Part shown: one piece after another, positions 17,249 to 27,515 of the stretch
How positions within the stretch are numbered: position 1 is the stretch's first letter
Layout: every line of letters starts with the position of its first letter
Assembly (NCBI GenBank): GCA_046352935.1
Contig: JAXMGR010000021.1
Coordinates: 1-64,000 of the forward strand
Reading direction: 5' to 3'
DNA: 64,000 nucleotides
DNA from: CAYWMY01 sp046352935
GTDB lineage: Bacteria; Pseudomonadota; Gammaproteobacteria; Steroidobacterales; Steroidobacteraceae
Program-made: the position numbers and the translations under genes
The notes under the pieces: model-generated
Database searches by the model: none
The model's input: only the letters and a program-made list of their open reading frames with translations
What the model was told of the DNA's origin: nothing

Positions 17249-18835
17249 ATGCTGACCTCCGTGATCTACCGCTTCGGCACCTTCGAGCTGGACACGTCCC
17301 GCGTCGAGCTGCGCGCGGACGGTGTGGTCCGGCCGCTGGAGCCGCAGGTGTTCGCGCTGCTCGCGCTGCTCGTCGAGAATCGCGAACGTCTGCTGTCGCG
17401 CGACGAAATCATCGAGAAGGTGTGGGATGGGCGCGTCGTGTCCGACGCGGCCGTGGCCAGCCGCATCAAGTCGGCGCGCCAGGCGCTGGGTGATGACGGC
17501 AAGGCGCAGCGATTCATCAAGACCGCCCACCGCCTGGGCTTCCGCTTCGTCGCCGAGGTGAGCGTCGCGCGCAGTCCCGCCGCGCCGCAGGTCGCCGACG
17601 AAGCTGCGGCAGCAGCCGATGCGGGTGCAGCACCCGCGGCAGAGACGGTGCAGCCGTCGATCGCCGTGCTTCCCTTCCGCCTCATCGGCAGCCCCGGCCC
17701 GTATACGGCCATCGGGGACGCGCTGGCGGATGAACTGATCATCGAGCTCGCGCGCCTGCGCTGGCTGTTCGTCACGGCCCGGGGCTCGTCTTTCCGTCTG
17801 CGCGAACCGGATGCCGACATGGGCGCGATCGGCCGCCTGCTCGGTGTGCGCTACTGTCTGTCGGGGACCGTCGAAGTCGCGGGAGCAGGACTCGCCGTCA
17901 CGATCGAGCTCGTGGACACCCGCAACGACGGCATCGTATGGGCAGACCGGTTCTCCGGGGCGCTCGACGACGTGCACCGGTTCCGTGCCGACATCGGTGC
18001 GCGAATCCTCACCGCGCTGGAGGCCCGGATTCCGCTGCACGAAGCCGCTCTGGCACGTCTCGCGGTGCCGGAGAGCCTCGACGCCTGGTCGGCCTATCAC
18101 CTCGGCCTGCAGCACATGTACCGCTTCAACCGCCGGGACAACGCCGCGGCGACGGCGCTGTTCCAGCAGGCGGTGACCCTGGATCCCCACTTCGCGCGCG
18201 CCCACGCGGGCCTGTCTTTCGTGCACTTCCAGACGGCGTTCCTGCGGCACACGGACGATCTCGCGGGCGAGATCCGGCTCGCACGTCGCTTCGCCGAGCG
18301 TGGCTGCGAATTCGACCCGCTGGACCCCTTCGTGAATTTCACGATGGGGCGCAGTTTCTGGCTCGAGGGTGATCTCGCGAGCGCGCTGATCTGGCTCGAA
18401 CGGGCGACCTCGATCAGCCCCAACTACGCACAGGGCATCTATGCCCGCGCCTGGACCGAGACGCTGGCGGGACAAAGCCTCGAAGGCCGCCGGCACGTCG
18501 ACCTGGCGATGCGCCTGAGTCCCCTCGATCCGCTCCACTACGCGATGCTGGGAACCCGGGCCTTCACGCACATGGTGCTGGGCGAGGACGCCGAGGCCGC
18601 CCTCTGGGCCGAGCGCGCCGCACGCGCGCCCGGCGCGCATGTGCTGATCGCCATGATCGCTGCGGCGGCCCATGGCCTGTCGGGTGACGACGTCCGTGCC
18701 GCGGCGTGGGCGGCCGATGTTCGGGCACGCAACCCGGTGCTCACGCGCGAGGATTTCTTCCGTGCATTCCCCATGCGGCCCGAAGCGACGCGCGCACGCG
18801 TCGCGGATGCCCTTCTGCGCTGCGGATTGCGCTGA
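17249..18835 (+). CDS. CadC-like winged-helix regulator with TPR domain
   Basis: A 528-residue protein. Residues about 1-105 form an OmpR/PhoB-type winged-helix DNA-binding domain (YRFGTFELDTSRVELR, LLSRDEIIEKVWDGRVVSD, RRFIKTAHRLGFRFV-like ending). An Ala-rich linker follows, then a region beginning IAVLPFRLIG that matches the adenylate-cyclase-associated/TolB-like part of such regulators, and TPR-like helices from about residue 270 to the end. No transmembrane helix is evident, unlike CadC. ATG 17249 is taken; a GTG at 17261 is possible, and neither has a clear ribosome site. It may control the divergent tautomerase and GFA genes, but no operator is identifiable. Confidence 0.8.
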   Translation: MLTSVIYRFGTFELDTSRVELRADGVVRPLEPQVFALLALLVENRERLLSRDEIIEKVWDGRVVSDAAVASRIKSARQALGDDGKAQRFIKTAHRLGFRFVAEVSVARSPAAPQVADEAAAAADAGAAPAAETVQPSIAVLPFRLIGSPGPYTAIGDALADELIIELARLRWLFVTARGSSFRLREPDADMGAIGRLLGVRYCLSGTVEVAGAGLAVTIELVDTRNDGIVWADRFSGALDDVHRFRADIGARILTALEARIPLHEAALARLAVPESLDAWSAYHLGLQHMYRFNRRDNAAATALFQQAVTLDPHFARAHAGLSFVHFQTAFLRHTDDLAGEIRLARRFAERGCEFDPLDPFVNFTMGRSFWLEGDLASALIWLERATSISPNYAQGIYARAWTETLAGQSLEGRRHVDLAMRLSPLDPLHYAMLGTRAFTHMVLGEDAEAALWAERAARAPGAHVLIAMIAAAAHGLSGDDVRAAAWAADVRARNPVLTREDFFRAFPMRPEATRARVADALLRCGLR

Positions 18836-18885
18836 GCGCCCGCGATCGGCGCGGACGGCGCGACCGCGATCGGCACGCACGAAGA

Positions 18886-18909
18886 AAAGGCCCCGTTCCC
18901 GGGGCCTTT
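18886..18909. terminator. Bidirectional intrinsic terminator
   Basis: A perfect 9-bp hairpin: AAAGGCCCC (18886-18894), loop of 6, GGGGCCTTT (18901-18909). Read on the minus strand it is followed by TTTTCTTC, a good U-tract for terminating hppA. Read on the plus strand it ends the winged-helix regulator gene with a shorter T-run. It sits between two convergent genes. Confidence 0.75.
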
Positions 18910-18966
18910 CCTGATCAACCGACGGCACTGCGAAGCGCGGGCCTCGCAGCGTGGCCGTTCAGATCC

Positions 18967-21015
<2,049 letters not shown>

Positions 21016-21083
21016 CAGGGCTCCTCCCCGCAAGGGATTGTTATACGCAACCGGGCCCGTCGTCGGGCCCGGAGGGGGCGCGA

Positions 21084-22370
21084 CTATATCACGAAGTCCG
21101 TTTTCAGCTTCCGGCGCACGGCGACGAGCTTCGGCCGGACGTAGTCGGGGAGGCCGTTGCGGTAGGGGGGGTAGGCCTCGCCCGCGATGAGCGGTTCGAG
21201 ATAGCGCCGGCAGGCGGCCGTGATGCCGAAACCGTCCTCGGTGATGTAATGGCGCGGGACCATTTTTTCCTTGTTGGCCACGGAGTTGAGCGGCACGTGG
21301 CCGATGGTCCAGCGGTAGGGCTTCGACGACCGGCGCAGGATCACCGGCATCACCGATTGATGCCCCGCCACCGCCAGCTCGACCGCGGCCCGGCCGACCG
21401 CGAAGGCCTGCTCCACGTCGGTCTTCGAGGCGATGTGGCGGGCGGCCCGCTGCAGGTAGTCCGCCAGCGCCCAGTGGTACTTGAGGCCGAGCCTGTCCTT
21501 GACGAGCGCGGCGACGGCCGGCGCGGCGCCGCCGAGCTGCGTGTGGCCGAAAGCGTCCTTCGTACCCATGTCGGCGAGGAACCGGCCGTCCGCATGGTGG
21601 ACGCCCTCCGACACGACGATGACGCAGTAGCCCACGTCGGCGACGGTCTGCTTCACGCGGGCGAGGAAGCGCTCCTCGTCGAAGGCGATCTCGGGGAACA
21701 GGATGATGTGCGGCGGATCGCCAGCCCTGCGGCCCGCGAGCCCGCCCGCGGCCGCGATCCAGCCCGCATGGCGCCCCATGACCTCGAGGATGAACACCCG
21801 CGTGGAGGTGCGCGACATGGAGGCGACGTCGAGCGCGGCCTCCCTCGTCGACACGGCGACGTACTTGGCGACCGAGCCGAAGCCCGGGCAGCAGTCGGTT
21901 TCGGGCAGGTCGTTGTCGACGGTCTTCGGCACGCCGATGCAGGTGACCGGGTAGCCGAGCCGGTCGCCGATCTCGGCCAGCTTCGCGGCGGTGTCCATGG
22001 AGTCGTTGCCGCCGTTGTAGAAGAAGTAGCCGATGTCGTGGGCGCGGAAGACCTCGATGAGGCGCTCGTATTTCGCGCGGTCCTTGTCGAGGTCGCGGAG
22101 CTTGTAGCGCGCCGAGCCGAACGCACCGGCCGGTGTCCAGGTCAGCGCCTTGACGGTCGCGGCGTCCATGCGGCCCGTGTCGATGAGGTTCTCGGTGAGC
22201 GCCCCGACGATGCCGTCGCGACCCGCATAGAGCCGCCCGATCTGGCGTGGATGGCGGCGGCAGGCCGTGATCACGCCCGCCGCCGAGGCGTTGATGACGG
22301 CCGTGACCCCGCCGGACTGGGCGTAGAAGGCGTTGCGCGGAGCGGGTCTGGCCGACTTCTTCGTGCTCAT
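21084..22370 (-). CDS. pfp: Pyrophosphate-dependent 6-phosphofructokinase
   Basis: A 428-residue phosphofructokinase-family protein that reversibly converts fructose-6-phosphate plus PPi to fructose-1,6-bisphosphate plus Pi. The donor-specificity positions read as the PPi type: NGGNDSMD, with Asp where ATP enzymes have Gly, and GVPKTVDNDLP, with Lys where ATP enzymes have Gly in PGTIDND. MGRHAGWIAAAGG and the C-terminal HITEDGFG-like region also fit the family. The ATG at 22370 (MSTKKSA) is taken; AAGGA lies upstream. With hppA just downstream it forms a PPi-energy operon, a pairing known from Methylococcus. The gene is divergent from adk, 149 bp between starts. Confidence 0.93.
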   Translation of the reverse strand: MSTKKSARPAPRNAFYAQSGGVTAVINASAAGVITACRRHPRQIGRLYAGRDGIVGALTENLIDTGRMDAATVKALTWTPAGAFGSARYKLRDLDKDRAKYERLIEVFRAHDIGYFFYNGGNDSMDTAAKLAEIGDRLGYPVTCIGVPKTVDNDLPETDCCPGFGSVAKYVAVSTREAALDVASMSRTSTRVFILEVMGRHAGWIAAAGGLAGRRAGDPPHIILFPEIAFDEERFLARVKQTVADVGYCVIVVSEGVHHADGRFLADMGTKDAFGHTQLGGAAPAVAALVKDRLGLKYHWALADYLQRAARHIASKTDVEQAFAVGRAAVELAVAGHQSVMPVILRRSSKPYRWTIGHVPLNSVANKEKMVPRHYITEDGFGITAACRRYLEPLIAGEAYPPYRNGLPDYVRPKLVAVRRKLKTDFVI

Positions 22371-22519
22371 GGGCGGTCCTTGCGAAAGCCCCGGTCGGGG
22401 CGTCGATGCCGGTTGGCGCAAGGATAGCCCATCGCTCCCCCGTTTGACGTGTCCGGACGCGGCGGGCAGGATGGCCGCCGCACGCCCGGCGCCCGCCGGC
22501 GTCCGTGGAGAGTCGACGA

Positions 22520-23173
22520 ATGCGTTTGGTGTTGTTGGGTGCGCCGGGATCCGGTAAGGGCACCCAGTCGCAGAAGCTGGTGCAGAAGTACGGTGTCCCG
22601 CAGATCTCGACGGGCGATCTGCTGCGCGAAGCGGTCCGCACCGGCACGGAGTACGGGCGGAAGGCCAGGGCGGCGATGGATGCCGGCGGCCTTGTCGACG
22701 ACTCGATCGTGCTCGGCATCATCCGCGAGCGGCTGGCCGAGCCCGATGCGGCCCGCGGCTTCATCCTCGACGGCTTTCCGCGCAACACGGCGCAGGCCGA
22801 CGCGCTCGGGCGGCTGCTCGAAGACATCGGCAAGCCGCTGCAGGCGGTCGTGCTGATGCAGGTCGACACGGGTGCGCTCTTCAAGCGCTTGACCGGTCGG
22901 CGTACCTGCAGGGTCTGCGGCGCGGTGTTCAACGTGCACACGAATCCGCCCGTGCCGGGTCCCGCCGGCACGCCCTGCGCCCAGGGGCACGATCTCGCGC
23001 AGCGCGCCGACGACAACGAAGCGACCATCGGCAAGCGGCTCGAGGTCTACGAACAGCAGACGGCGCCGCTCATCGAGTACTACCGCGGTCGGGGCCTGCT
23101 CAGGGTCGTCGATGCCGACGGTGAGCTGGATACCGTGTTCGCGCGCCTCGAGAAGGCGCTGCCCGCGGCCTGA
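22520..23173 (+). CDS. adk: Adenylate kinase
   Basis: A 217-residue long-type adenylate kinase (ATP + AMP = 2 ADP). It begins MRLVLLGAPGSGKGTQ, with the P-loop at residues 7-15, then STGDLLREAV (AMP site), DGFPRN, and a long LID (about residues 122-160) with CRVCG and a later CAQGHDL in place of the usual CxxC. This suggests a zinc-like LID with His or Asp as fourth ligand. RADDNEATIGKRLEVY closes the catalytic core. The ATG at 22520 is chosen over 22505 because the P-loop strand starts there. It is followed by a repeat-rich 429-bp gap. Confidence 0.96.
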   Translation: MRLVLLGAPGSGKGTQSQKLVQKYGVPQISTGDLLREAVRTGTEYGRKARAAMDAGGLVDDSIVLGIIRERLAEPDAARGFILDGFPRNTAQADALGRLLEDIGKPLQAVVLMQVDTGALFKRLTGRRTCRVCGAVFNVHTNPPVPGPAGTPCAQGHDLAQRADDNEATIGKRLEVYEQQTAPLIEYYRGRGLLRVVDADGELDTVFARLEKALPAA

Positions 23174-23182
23174 GCGAAGCCA

Positions 23183-23258
23183 GGGACATTCTCCCTGAGA
23201 TGACCCTGAGATGCCCCTGAGATGACGGACGCAGGACGCGCGGGCTGCGGACGGAGGG
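23183..23258 (+). repeat. Family 1 palindromic element, truncated copy
   Basis: Starting GGGACATTCT, this fragment matches one end of the family 1 element (reverse complement of 23504-23574), including 28 identical bases that end in GCGGACGGAGGG at 23258. It stops abruptly two bases before the terminal repeat of the family 2 element at 23261, as if that element had inserted into it. Confidence 0.7.
23193..23225 (+). repeat. 11-bp tandem triplication inside the element
   Basis: Three direct copies of CCCTGAGATGA at 23193-23203, 23204-23214 (last base C) and 23215-23225. The full element at 23398-23574 has a single such unit, so this is a local slippage expansion. Confidence 0.8.
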
Positions 23259-23260
23259 GT

Positions 23261-23402
23261 CATTCCCGATTTCCGGCAGCGTCGCGTCCAGGCGCGGGCT
23301 GCAACGGAGAGATCGCCTCGGCTCGCGGGAAGAATTACGCGAGCCTCGCCGACTCTCCTGCGCGCCCGCGCCGGGCGATGCTGGCGATGGAAATCGGGAA
23401 TG
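23261..23402. repeat. Family 2 palindromic element, copy A
   Basis: A 142-bp unit bounded by perfect 14-bp inverted repeats, CATTCCCGATTTCC (23261-23274) and GGAAATCGGGAATG (23389-23402). Its reverse complement aligns along its whole length with 48768-48907, sharing blocks such as CGGCGCGGGCGCGCAG, CTTCCCGCGAG and CGTTGCAGCCCGCG. It has no coding capacity. It resembles a small non-autonomous mobile element or REP-like unit. It lies in the convergent gap between adk and rnd. Confidence 0.75.
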
Positions 23403-23574
23403 GGGGGGAGCGGGACATTCTTGCTGACTGCCGCGGCGTATCAGGCGCGCGGGCGCGCAGGAGGGCCCCGAGGCGAGCGTAAAGATCTGGCGCGAGACGA
23501 GGGGCCCTCCGTCCGCAGCCCGCGCGTCCTGCGACCGTCGTCATCTCAGGAAATGAAGCATGTCCCCATTCCTG
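23398..23574 (+). repeat. Family 1 palindromic element, full copy
   Basis: An approximately 177-bp unit whose central 81 bp (23449-23529) are identical, in reverse complement, to 36639-36719. Inside the core is a 10-bp perfect hairpin, GGAGGGCCCC (23460-23469) and GGGGCCCTCC (23501-23510). The ends are imperfect inverted repeats: GGGACATTCTTGC on the left, and GAAGCATGTCCCCATTCC on the right. The left end overlaps the family 2 terminus at 23389-23402. The remaining bases up to the rnd stop at 23603 hold nothing I recognise. Confidence 0.75.
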
Positions 23575-23602
23575 CATTCCTGAGGCCCGTTCCCGAGAGG
23601 CG

Positions 23603-24700
23603 TCAGCCGAGTGCCGCGACGAGCGGCAGACCGGCGACCTCGCGCCGCCAGCCGGCGAGCACGGGCAGCGTGCGCTCGCCGCGCAGCAGCGCGGTCAGTT
23701 CGCGGCGCGTCGCGAGCACTTCGGGCTGGATGCCGAGTTCCGCGCCGATACCTCGCAGGCGATCCTGCAGGCGCCTGAGCAGCGCGTTCTCCTCCGGCGT
23801 CAACCGTTCCTCCGCGGGAGCCGCGGGCGCTTCGCCTTCCTCGGGCCGCGCCGCGGCGATCACGTCCAGCAGCTCGCGCCCGCTGCGTTCAACGGTGCCC
23901 GCGGCGATACCCGGCAGCGCGGCAAGCGCCGCGAGTGTCGCGGGCCGCAGGCGCGCGGCGTCACGCAGGGTCTCATCCGTCAGGATCCAGCCGCGCGGCA
24001 GGTTGCGCCGCATGGCGCGCGCCTCGCGCCACGCCGCCAGCGCGCGCAGTGCGGCGCGTTCCTGCGGGACCAGCCGGTCCGCGCCCTTGAATCGCTGCCA
24101 GGCGCGTTCGGGCTCCGTCACGTAGAGCGCCGGGTCCTGCAGCGCGCGGCAGTCCTCCTGGAGCCAGGGCAGACGTCCGAGCGCGTCGAGGCGCGTGCCC
24201 AGCTCGTCGCGCAGCGTCTCCAGATGGCGCACGTCGTCGGCTGCGTAGTGCAGCTGTTCCGGGGACAGCGGACGGCGGGCCCAGTCCGTGCGCGCATGGC
24301 CCTTCGTGAGCACGATGCCGGTGATCTTCGCCACGAGTTCGCCGTAGCCCATCTGCGCGGGGTGGCCGAGCAGGGCCGCTGCGATCTGTGTGTCGAACAC
24401 GGGCGCCGCGACTCCGCCCAGCAGGGGATACAGGACCTCGAGGTCCTGGCGGGCGGCGTGCAGGATCTTGACCTGCGCCGTGTCGCCGAGCAGGGCCGCG
24501 ACCGGCGACAGATCGGTGATCGCGAGCGGGTCGACGAGCGCGATGCGTCCGCGGCCGGCGAGCTGCAGCAGGCAGAGCCGTGCGTAGTACGTGCGTTCGC
24601 GCATGAACTCGGTGTCGAGCGCGATGGCGGGCAGTCCGGCGAAGCTGGCCGTGGCGTCGGTGAGCTGCGCCGGGTCGGTCACGAGCAGGGAGGCGGGCAC
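23603..24700 (-). CDS. rnd: Ribonuclease D
   Basis: A 365-residue 3'-5' exoribonuclease of the DEDDy class, involved in tRNA 3'-end maturation. It has Exo I IALDTEFMRERTYY, Exo II HAARQDLEVLYPL, the TDW signature ARTDWARRPLS and Exo III YAADDV with the catalytic Tyr. An HRDC domain occupies about residues 200-280, with more helical C-terminal sequence. The start is uncertain: GTG 24700 is taken from alignment with E. coli Rnd, while TTG 24721 would add MYKRFPE; neither has a good ribosome site. A CATAAT box at 24742-24737, with TTGGGT 17 bp upstream, could be its promoter. Confidence 0.92.
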   Translation of the reverse strand: MPASLLVTDPAQLTDATASFAGLPAIALDTEFMRERTYYARLCLLQLAGRGRIALVDPLAITDLSPVAALLGDTAQVKILHAARQDLEVLYPLLGGVAAPVFDTQIAAALLGHPAQMGYGELVAKITGIVLTKGHARTDWARRPLSPEQLHYAADDVRHLETLRDELGTRLDALGRLPWLQEDCRALQDPALYVTEPERAWQRFKGADRLVPQERAALRALAAWREARAMRRNLPRGWILTDETLRDAARLRPATLAALAALPGIAAGTVERSGRELLDVIAAARPEEGEAPAAPAEERLTPEENALLRRLQDRLRGIGAELGIQPEVLATRRELTALLRGERTLPVLAGWRREVAGLPLVAALG

Positions 24701-24825
24701 TTCGGGAAATCGCTTGTACAATCGGGAAGGCGCGCCATTATGCCGGCGCGTCCGGGTGAACCCAAACGCGGAGGCTGAATCGACGGTGCGGCGCAGGCCG
24801 CCCGTGCGGGGGTGTGGTCACGGCA

Positions 24826-25341
24826 ATGTTCGCGTATCTGAAGCTCTTCCTCGACATCTGCCTGTGGCGCCGCGACCCGAGCCACGTGCCGGCCTCCGCG
24901 AGCCTGTTCGTGCTGCTCGCCGTGCTGTACTGGGTGTCGAGCCTGGCGCAGGCCTGGGTGGCCTATGGCGCGGGTCACCTGGTGCTGCAGGCGTCCCTGG
25001 ACCTCGCGCTCACGCTCGGCTTCTTCTGGCTCGTGCTCGCGGTCGCGCGACGCGCGCACCGATACCGTCAGACGGGCGCGGCGCTCATGGGCACGAGCGT
25101 GCTGGTGACCCCGCTCATGATGGCGCTGCTCTCGCTGCGCGAGACCGTGAGGAACCCTTACCCGCTCGCGGTCCTCGTCTGGGCGGCGATGGTGTTCGCC
25201 ATCGTCTGGTACCTCTTCGTCGTCGGGCACATCCTGCGCGCGGCGCTCGATACCGGCCTGCCGACGGCGATGGGCGTCTCGATCGCGTATTTCCTGGCGG
25301 GCGCGGCCGTGGCGGGGGTGCTGTTCCCGCCCGCCACCTGA
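24826..25341 (+). CDS. Inner-membrane protein of unknown function
   Basis: A 171-residue protein with about five hydrophobic helices and a short N-terminal stretch MFAYLKLFLDICLWRRDPSHVPAS (quoted in part) before the first helix (LFVLLAVLYWVSSLAQAW). The arrangement looks like a Yip1-type or small permease-like membrane protein, but I do not recognise a named family. ATG 24826 is chosen; a GTG at 24814 is possible. It is divergent from rnd (125 bp between starts) and 26 bp upstream of mpl, so it is probably co-transcribed with mpl. Confidence 0.75.
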   Translation: MFAYLKLFLDICLWRRDPSHVPASASLFVLLAVLYWVSSLAQAWVAYGAGHLVLQASLDLALTLGFFWLVLAVARRAHRYRQTGAALMGTSVLVTPLMMALLSLRETVRNPYPLAVLVWAAMVFAIVWYLFVVGHILRAALDTGLPTAMGVSIAYFLAGAAVAGVLFPPAT

Positions 25342-25367
25342 CCCGTCGAGACACCAGGACCGACTGC

Positions 25368-26747
25368 ATGCACGTCCACATCCTCGGCATCTGCGGCACG
25401 TTCATGGGCGGCATCGCGGCGCTCGCGAAGGCGGCCGGCCACCGCGTCACGGGTTCGGATGCCAATGTCTATCCGCCGATGAGCACGCAGCTCGAGGCGC
25501 TCGGCATCGGGCTCATCGAGGGCTACGATCCCGCGCAGCTCGACCTGGATCCCGACGTCGTCGTCGTCGGCAACGTGATGAGCCGCGGGCGGCCCATCGT
25601 CGAGCGCCTGCTCGACAGCGGACGGCCCTACACCTCCGGGCCGGAGTGGCTCGCGCGCGAGGTCCTGCAGGGCCGCCATGTGATCGCCGTCGCCGGCACC
25701 CACGGCAAGACGACGACGACGAGCCTCGTGGCATGGATCCTCGAACACGCCGGACTGGAGCCCGGGTTCCTCATCGGTGGCTCGCCGTCGAACTTCGACT
25801 TCTCGGCACGGCTCGGGGCGCCGGACGCGCCCTTCGTCGTCGAGGCCGACGAGTACGACACCGCGTTCTTCGACAAGCGCGCGAAGTTCGTGCACTACCG
25901 GCCGCGCACGGCGATCCTCAACAACCTCGAATTCGACCACGCCGACATCTACCCCGACCTCGCGGCCATCCAGCAGCAGTTCCATCTGCTGCTGCGTATG
26001 GTGCCGGGCGGCGGCCGGCTCGTCGTGAACGCTGCCGCGCCCGCGCTCGCGGAAGTCATCGCGCGTGGCTGCTGGACGCCGCAGGAGCGTTTCACGAGCC
26101 GTTCGGGGCTCGCTGCGGACTGGACCGCCGAACCCGTCGCGGCCGACTGCAGCGAGTTCGAGGTGCTCGCCGCCGGTGCGCGCGTCGGGCGCGTGCGCTG
26201 GGACATGATCGGCGACCACAACGTCGACAACGCGCTCGCCGCCATTGCCGCGGCGCGGCAGGCGGGTGTCGAACCCGCCCGTGCCGTCGCGGCGCTCGGT
26301 GCGTTCCGCGGCATCCGGCGCCGCATGGAAGTGCGCGGCAGCGCAGGCGGCATCACCGTCTACGACGACTTCGCGCATCACCCGACCGCGATCGCGACGA
26401 CCCTCGCGGGCCTGCGCCGCCGTGTCGGCGCGGCGCGGATCGTCGCGGTGCTGGAACCGCGCTCGAACACCATGAAGCTCGGCGTGCAGCGCGACGAACT
26501 GCCCGCGTCGCTCGGTGCCGCGGACCGTGTCTGGTTCCATCGTCCCGCGGATCTGGGCTGGGACCTGCAGGCCGTCGCGGAGCGCCTGGACGGCCGCGGC
26601 GCCGTTGCGACCGACGTCGGGTCGCTCGTCACGAGCCTCGCCGCGGAGCTGCGTCCGGGTGATCACGTGCTCGTGATGTCGAACGGCGGCTTCGGAGGCC
26701 TGCACGAAAAGCTGCTCGAGGCCCTGCGGGCGCGACGCGGCGTGTGA
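25368..26747 (+). CDS. mpl: UDP-MurNAc:L-Ala-gamma-D-Glu-mDAP ligase
   Basis: A 459-residue Mur-ligase family enzyme that recycles peptidoglycan by attaching the released tripeptide to UDP-N-acetylmuramate. Signatures are HILGICGTFMGGIAALA at the N-terminus (the Mpl/MurC variant with GTFMGG), GSDANVYPPMS, the ATP loop AVAGTHGKTTTTSLV (about 110-124), EADEYDTAFFDKR, NNLEFDHADIY and YDDFAHHPTAIATTL. The last motifs distinguish Mpl from MurC. It needs no partner in the window; murA at 59451 supplies UDP-MurNAc precursor. The ATG at 25368 begins directly with the nucleotide-binding strand. Confidence 0.96.
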   Translation: MHVHILGICGTFMGGIAALAKAAGHRVTGSDANVYPPMSTQLEALGIGLIEGYDPAQLDLDPDVVVVGNVMSRGRPIVERLLDSGRPYTSGPEWLAREVLQGRHVIAVAGTHGKTTTTSLVAWILEHAGLEPGFLIGGSPSNFDFSARLGAPDAPFVVEADEYDTAFFDKRAKFVHYRPRTAILNNLEFDHADIYPDLAAIQQQFHLLLRMVPGGGRLVVNAAAPALAEVIARGCWTPQERFTSRSGLAADWTAEPVAADCSEFEVLAAGARVGRVRWDMIGDHNVDNALAAIAAARQAGVEPARAVAALGAFRGIRRRMEVRGSAGGITVYDDFAHHPTAIATTLAGLRRRVGAARIVAVLEPRSNTMKLGVQRDELPASLGAADRVWFHRPADLGWDLQAVAERLDGRGAVATDVGSLVTSLAAELRPGDHVLVMSNGGFGGLHEKLLEALRARRGV

Positions 26748-26888
26748 CCGGTGCGATGCCGTTTCCGGCGGTTCGCGCCTGATTTGCGTGCGCCGTCGCG
26801 CGGGCCCGGCGTCATACTGTGATCGACCGGCGTGCGCCGTCGGCCCGCGACGGGCGGGCCGCGCGGTACCTCAGGCGATGGAGACCCG

Positions 26889-27476
26889 ATGGCCGAGACG
26901 CGTGAGCTGCCGCTGTTTCCGCTGAACACCGTGCTGTTCCCGGGCGGACCGCTGCCGCTGCGCATCTTCGAGACACGCTATGTCGACATGGTCCGCCACT
27001 GCATGCGCCAGGACAGCGGCTTCGGTGTCGTGCTGATCCTGCGGGGGCGCGAGGTCGGCATCGGCGCGGAGACCGTGGCGATCGGGACCGAGGCGCGCAT
27101 CGTCGATTTCAACCGCGTCGACAACGGCCTGCTCGGTATCGCGTGCGTCGGCCAGCAGCGTATCCGGGTCGTCGACACGTGTCGCCAGCCCGACGGCCTG
27201 CTCATCGGCCGTGTCGAGGACGTGCCCGCGGATCCGCCGCTCCCGGTGCCACCCGAGTTCTCCGCGCTCGCGGATGCGGCACGCCGCGTGGTCACGGAGC
27301 TCGGGCAGGTCTATGCGCGTGTCGTGCGCCATTTCGGCGATTCGGCCTGGGTCGGATACCGGCTGTCGGAGGTGCTGCCGATCGCCATGTCCGAGAAGCA
27401 GGCGCTGCTCGAACTCACCGATGCGCACCGGCGCCTGCAGCTGCTGGCGGGCCTGATCGAGATGAAGGAGTCCTGA
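26889..27476 (+). CDS. LON N-terminal-domain protein
   Basis: A 195-residue protein consisting only of the LON substrate-binding domain (PUA-like fold). Evidence: LPLFPLNTVLFPGGPLPLRIFE and RYVDMVRHCM at the start, GFGVVLI, GTEARIVDF, then the helical bundle to the end. It lacks the AAA+ and Ser-Lys protease parts of Lon, so it is the common stand-alone family of unknown role, probably in recognising misfolded or specific proteins. ATG 26889 is chosen; upstream is an arginine-rich leader. It is 141 bp after mpl on the same strand and convergent with the CPBP protease gene. Confidence 0.88.
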   Translation: MAETRELPLFPLNTVLFPGGPLPLRIFETRYVDMVRHCMRQDSGFGVVLILRGREVGIGAETVAIGTEARIVDFNRVDNGLLGIACVGQQRIRVVDTCRQPDGLLIGRVEDVPADPPLPVPPEFSALADAARRVVTELGQVYARVVRHFGDSAWVGYRLSEVLPIAMSEKQALLELTDAHRRLQLLAGLIEMKES

Positions 27477-27515
27477 GCCGTCGCCGAGGGGCCGGACTGG
27501 CTCCTGGCCGTGGCT

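Noticed and set aside
23174..23602. Possible small protein-coding gene in the adk-rnd gap
   Set aside because: Short frames exist, but the whole gap is accounted for by palindromic repeats shared with other non-coding gaps; no ribosome site or conserved protein pattern.
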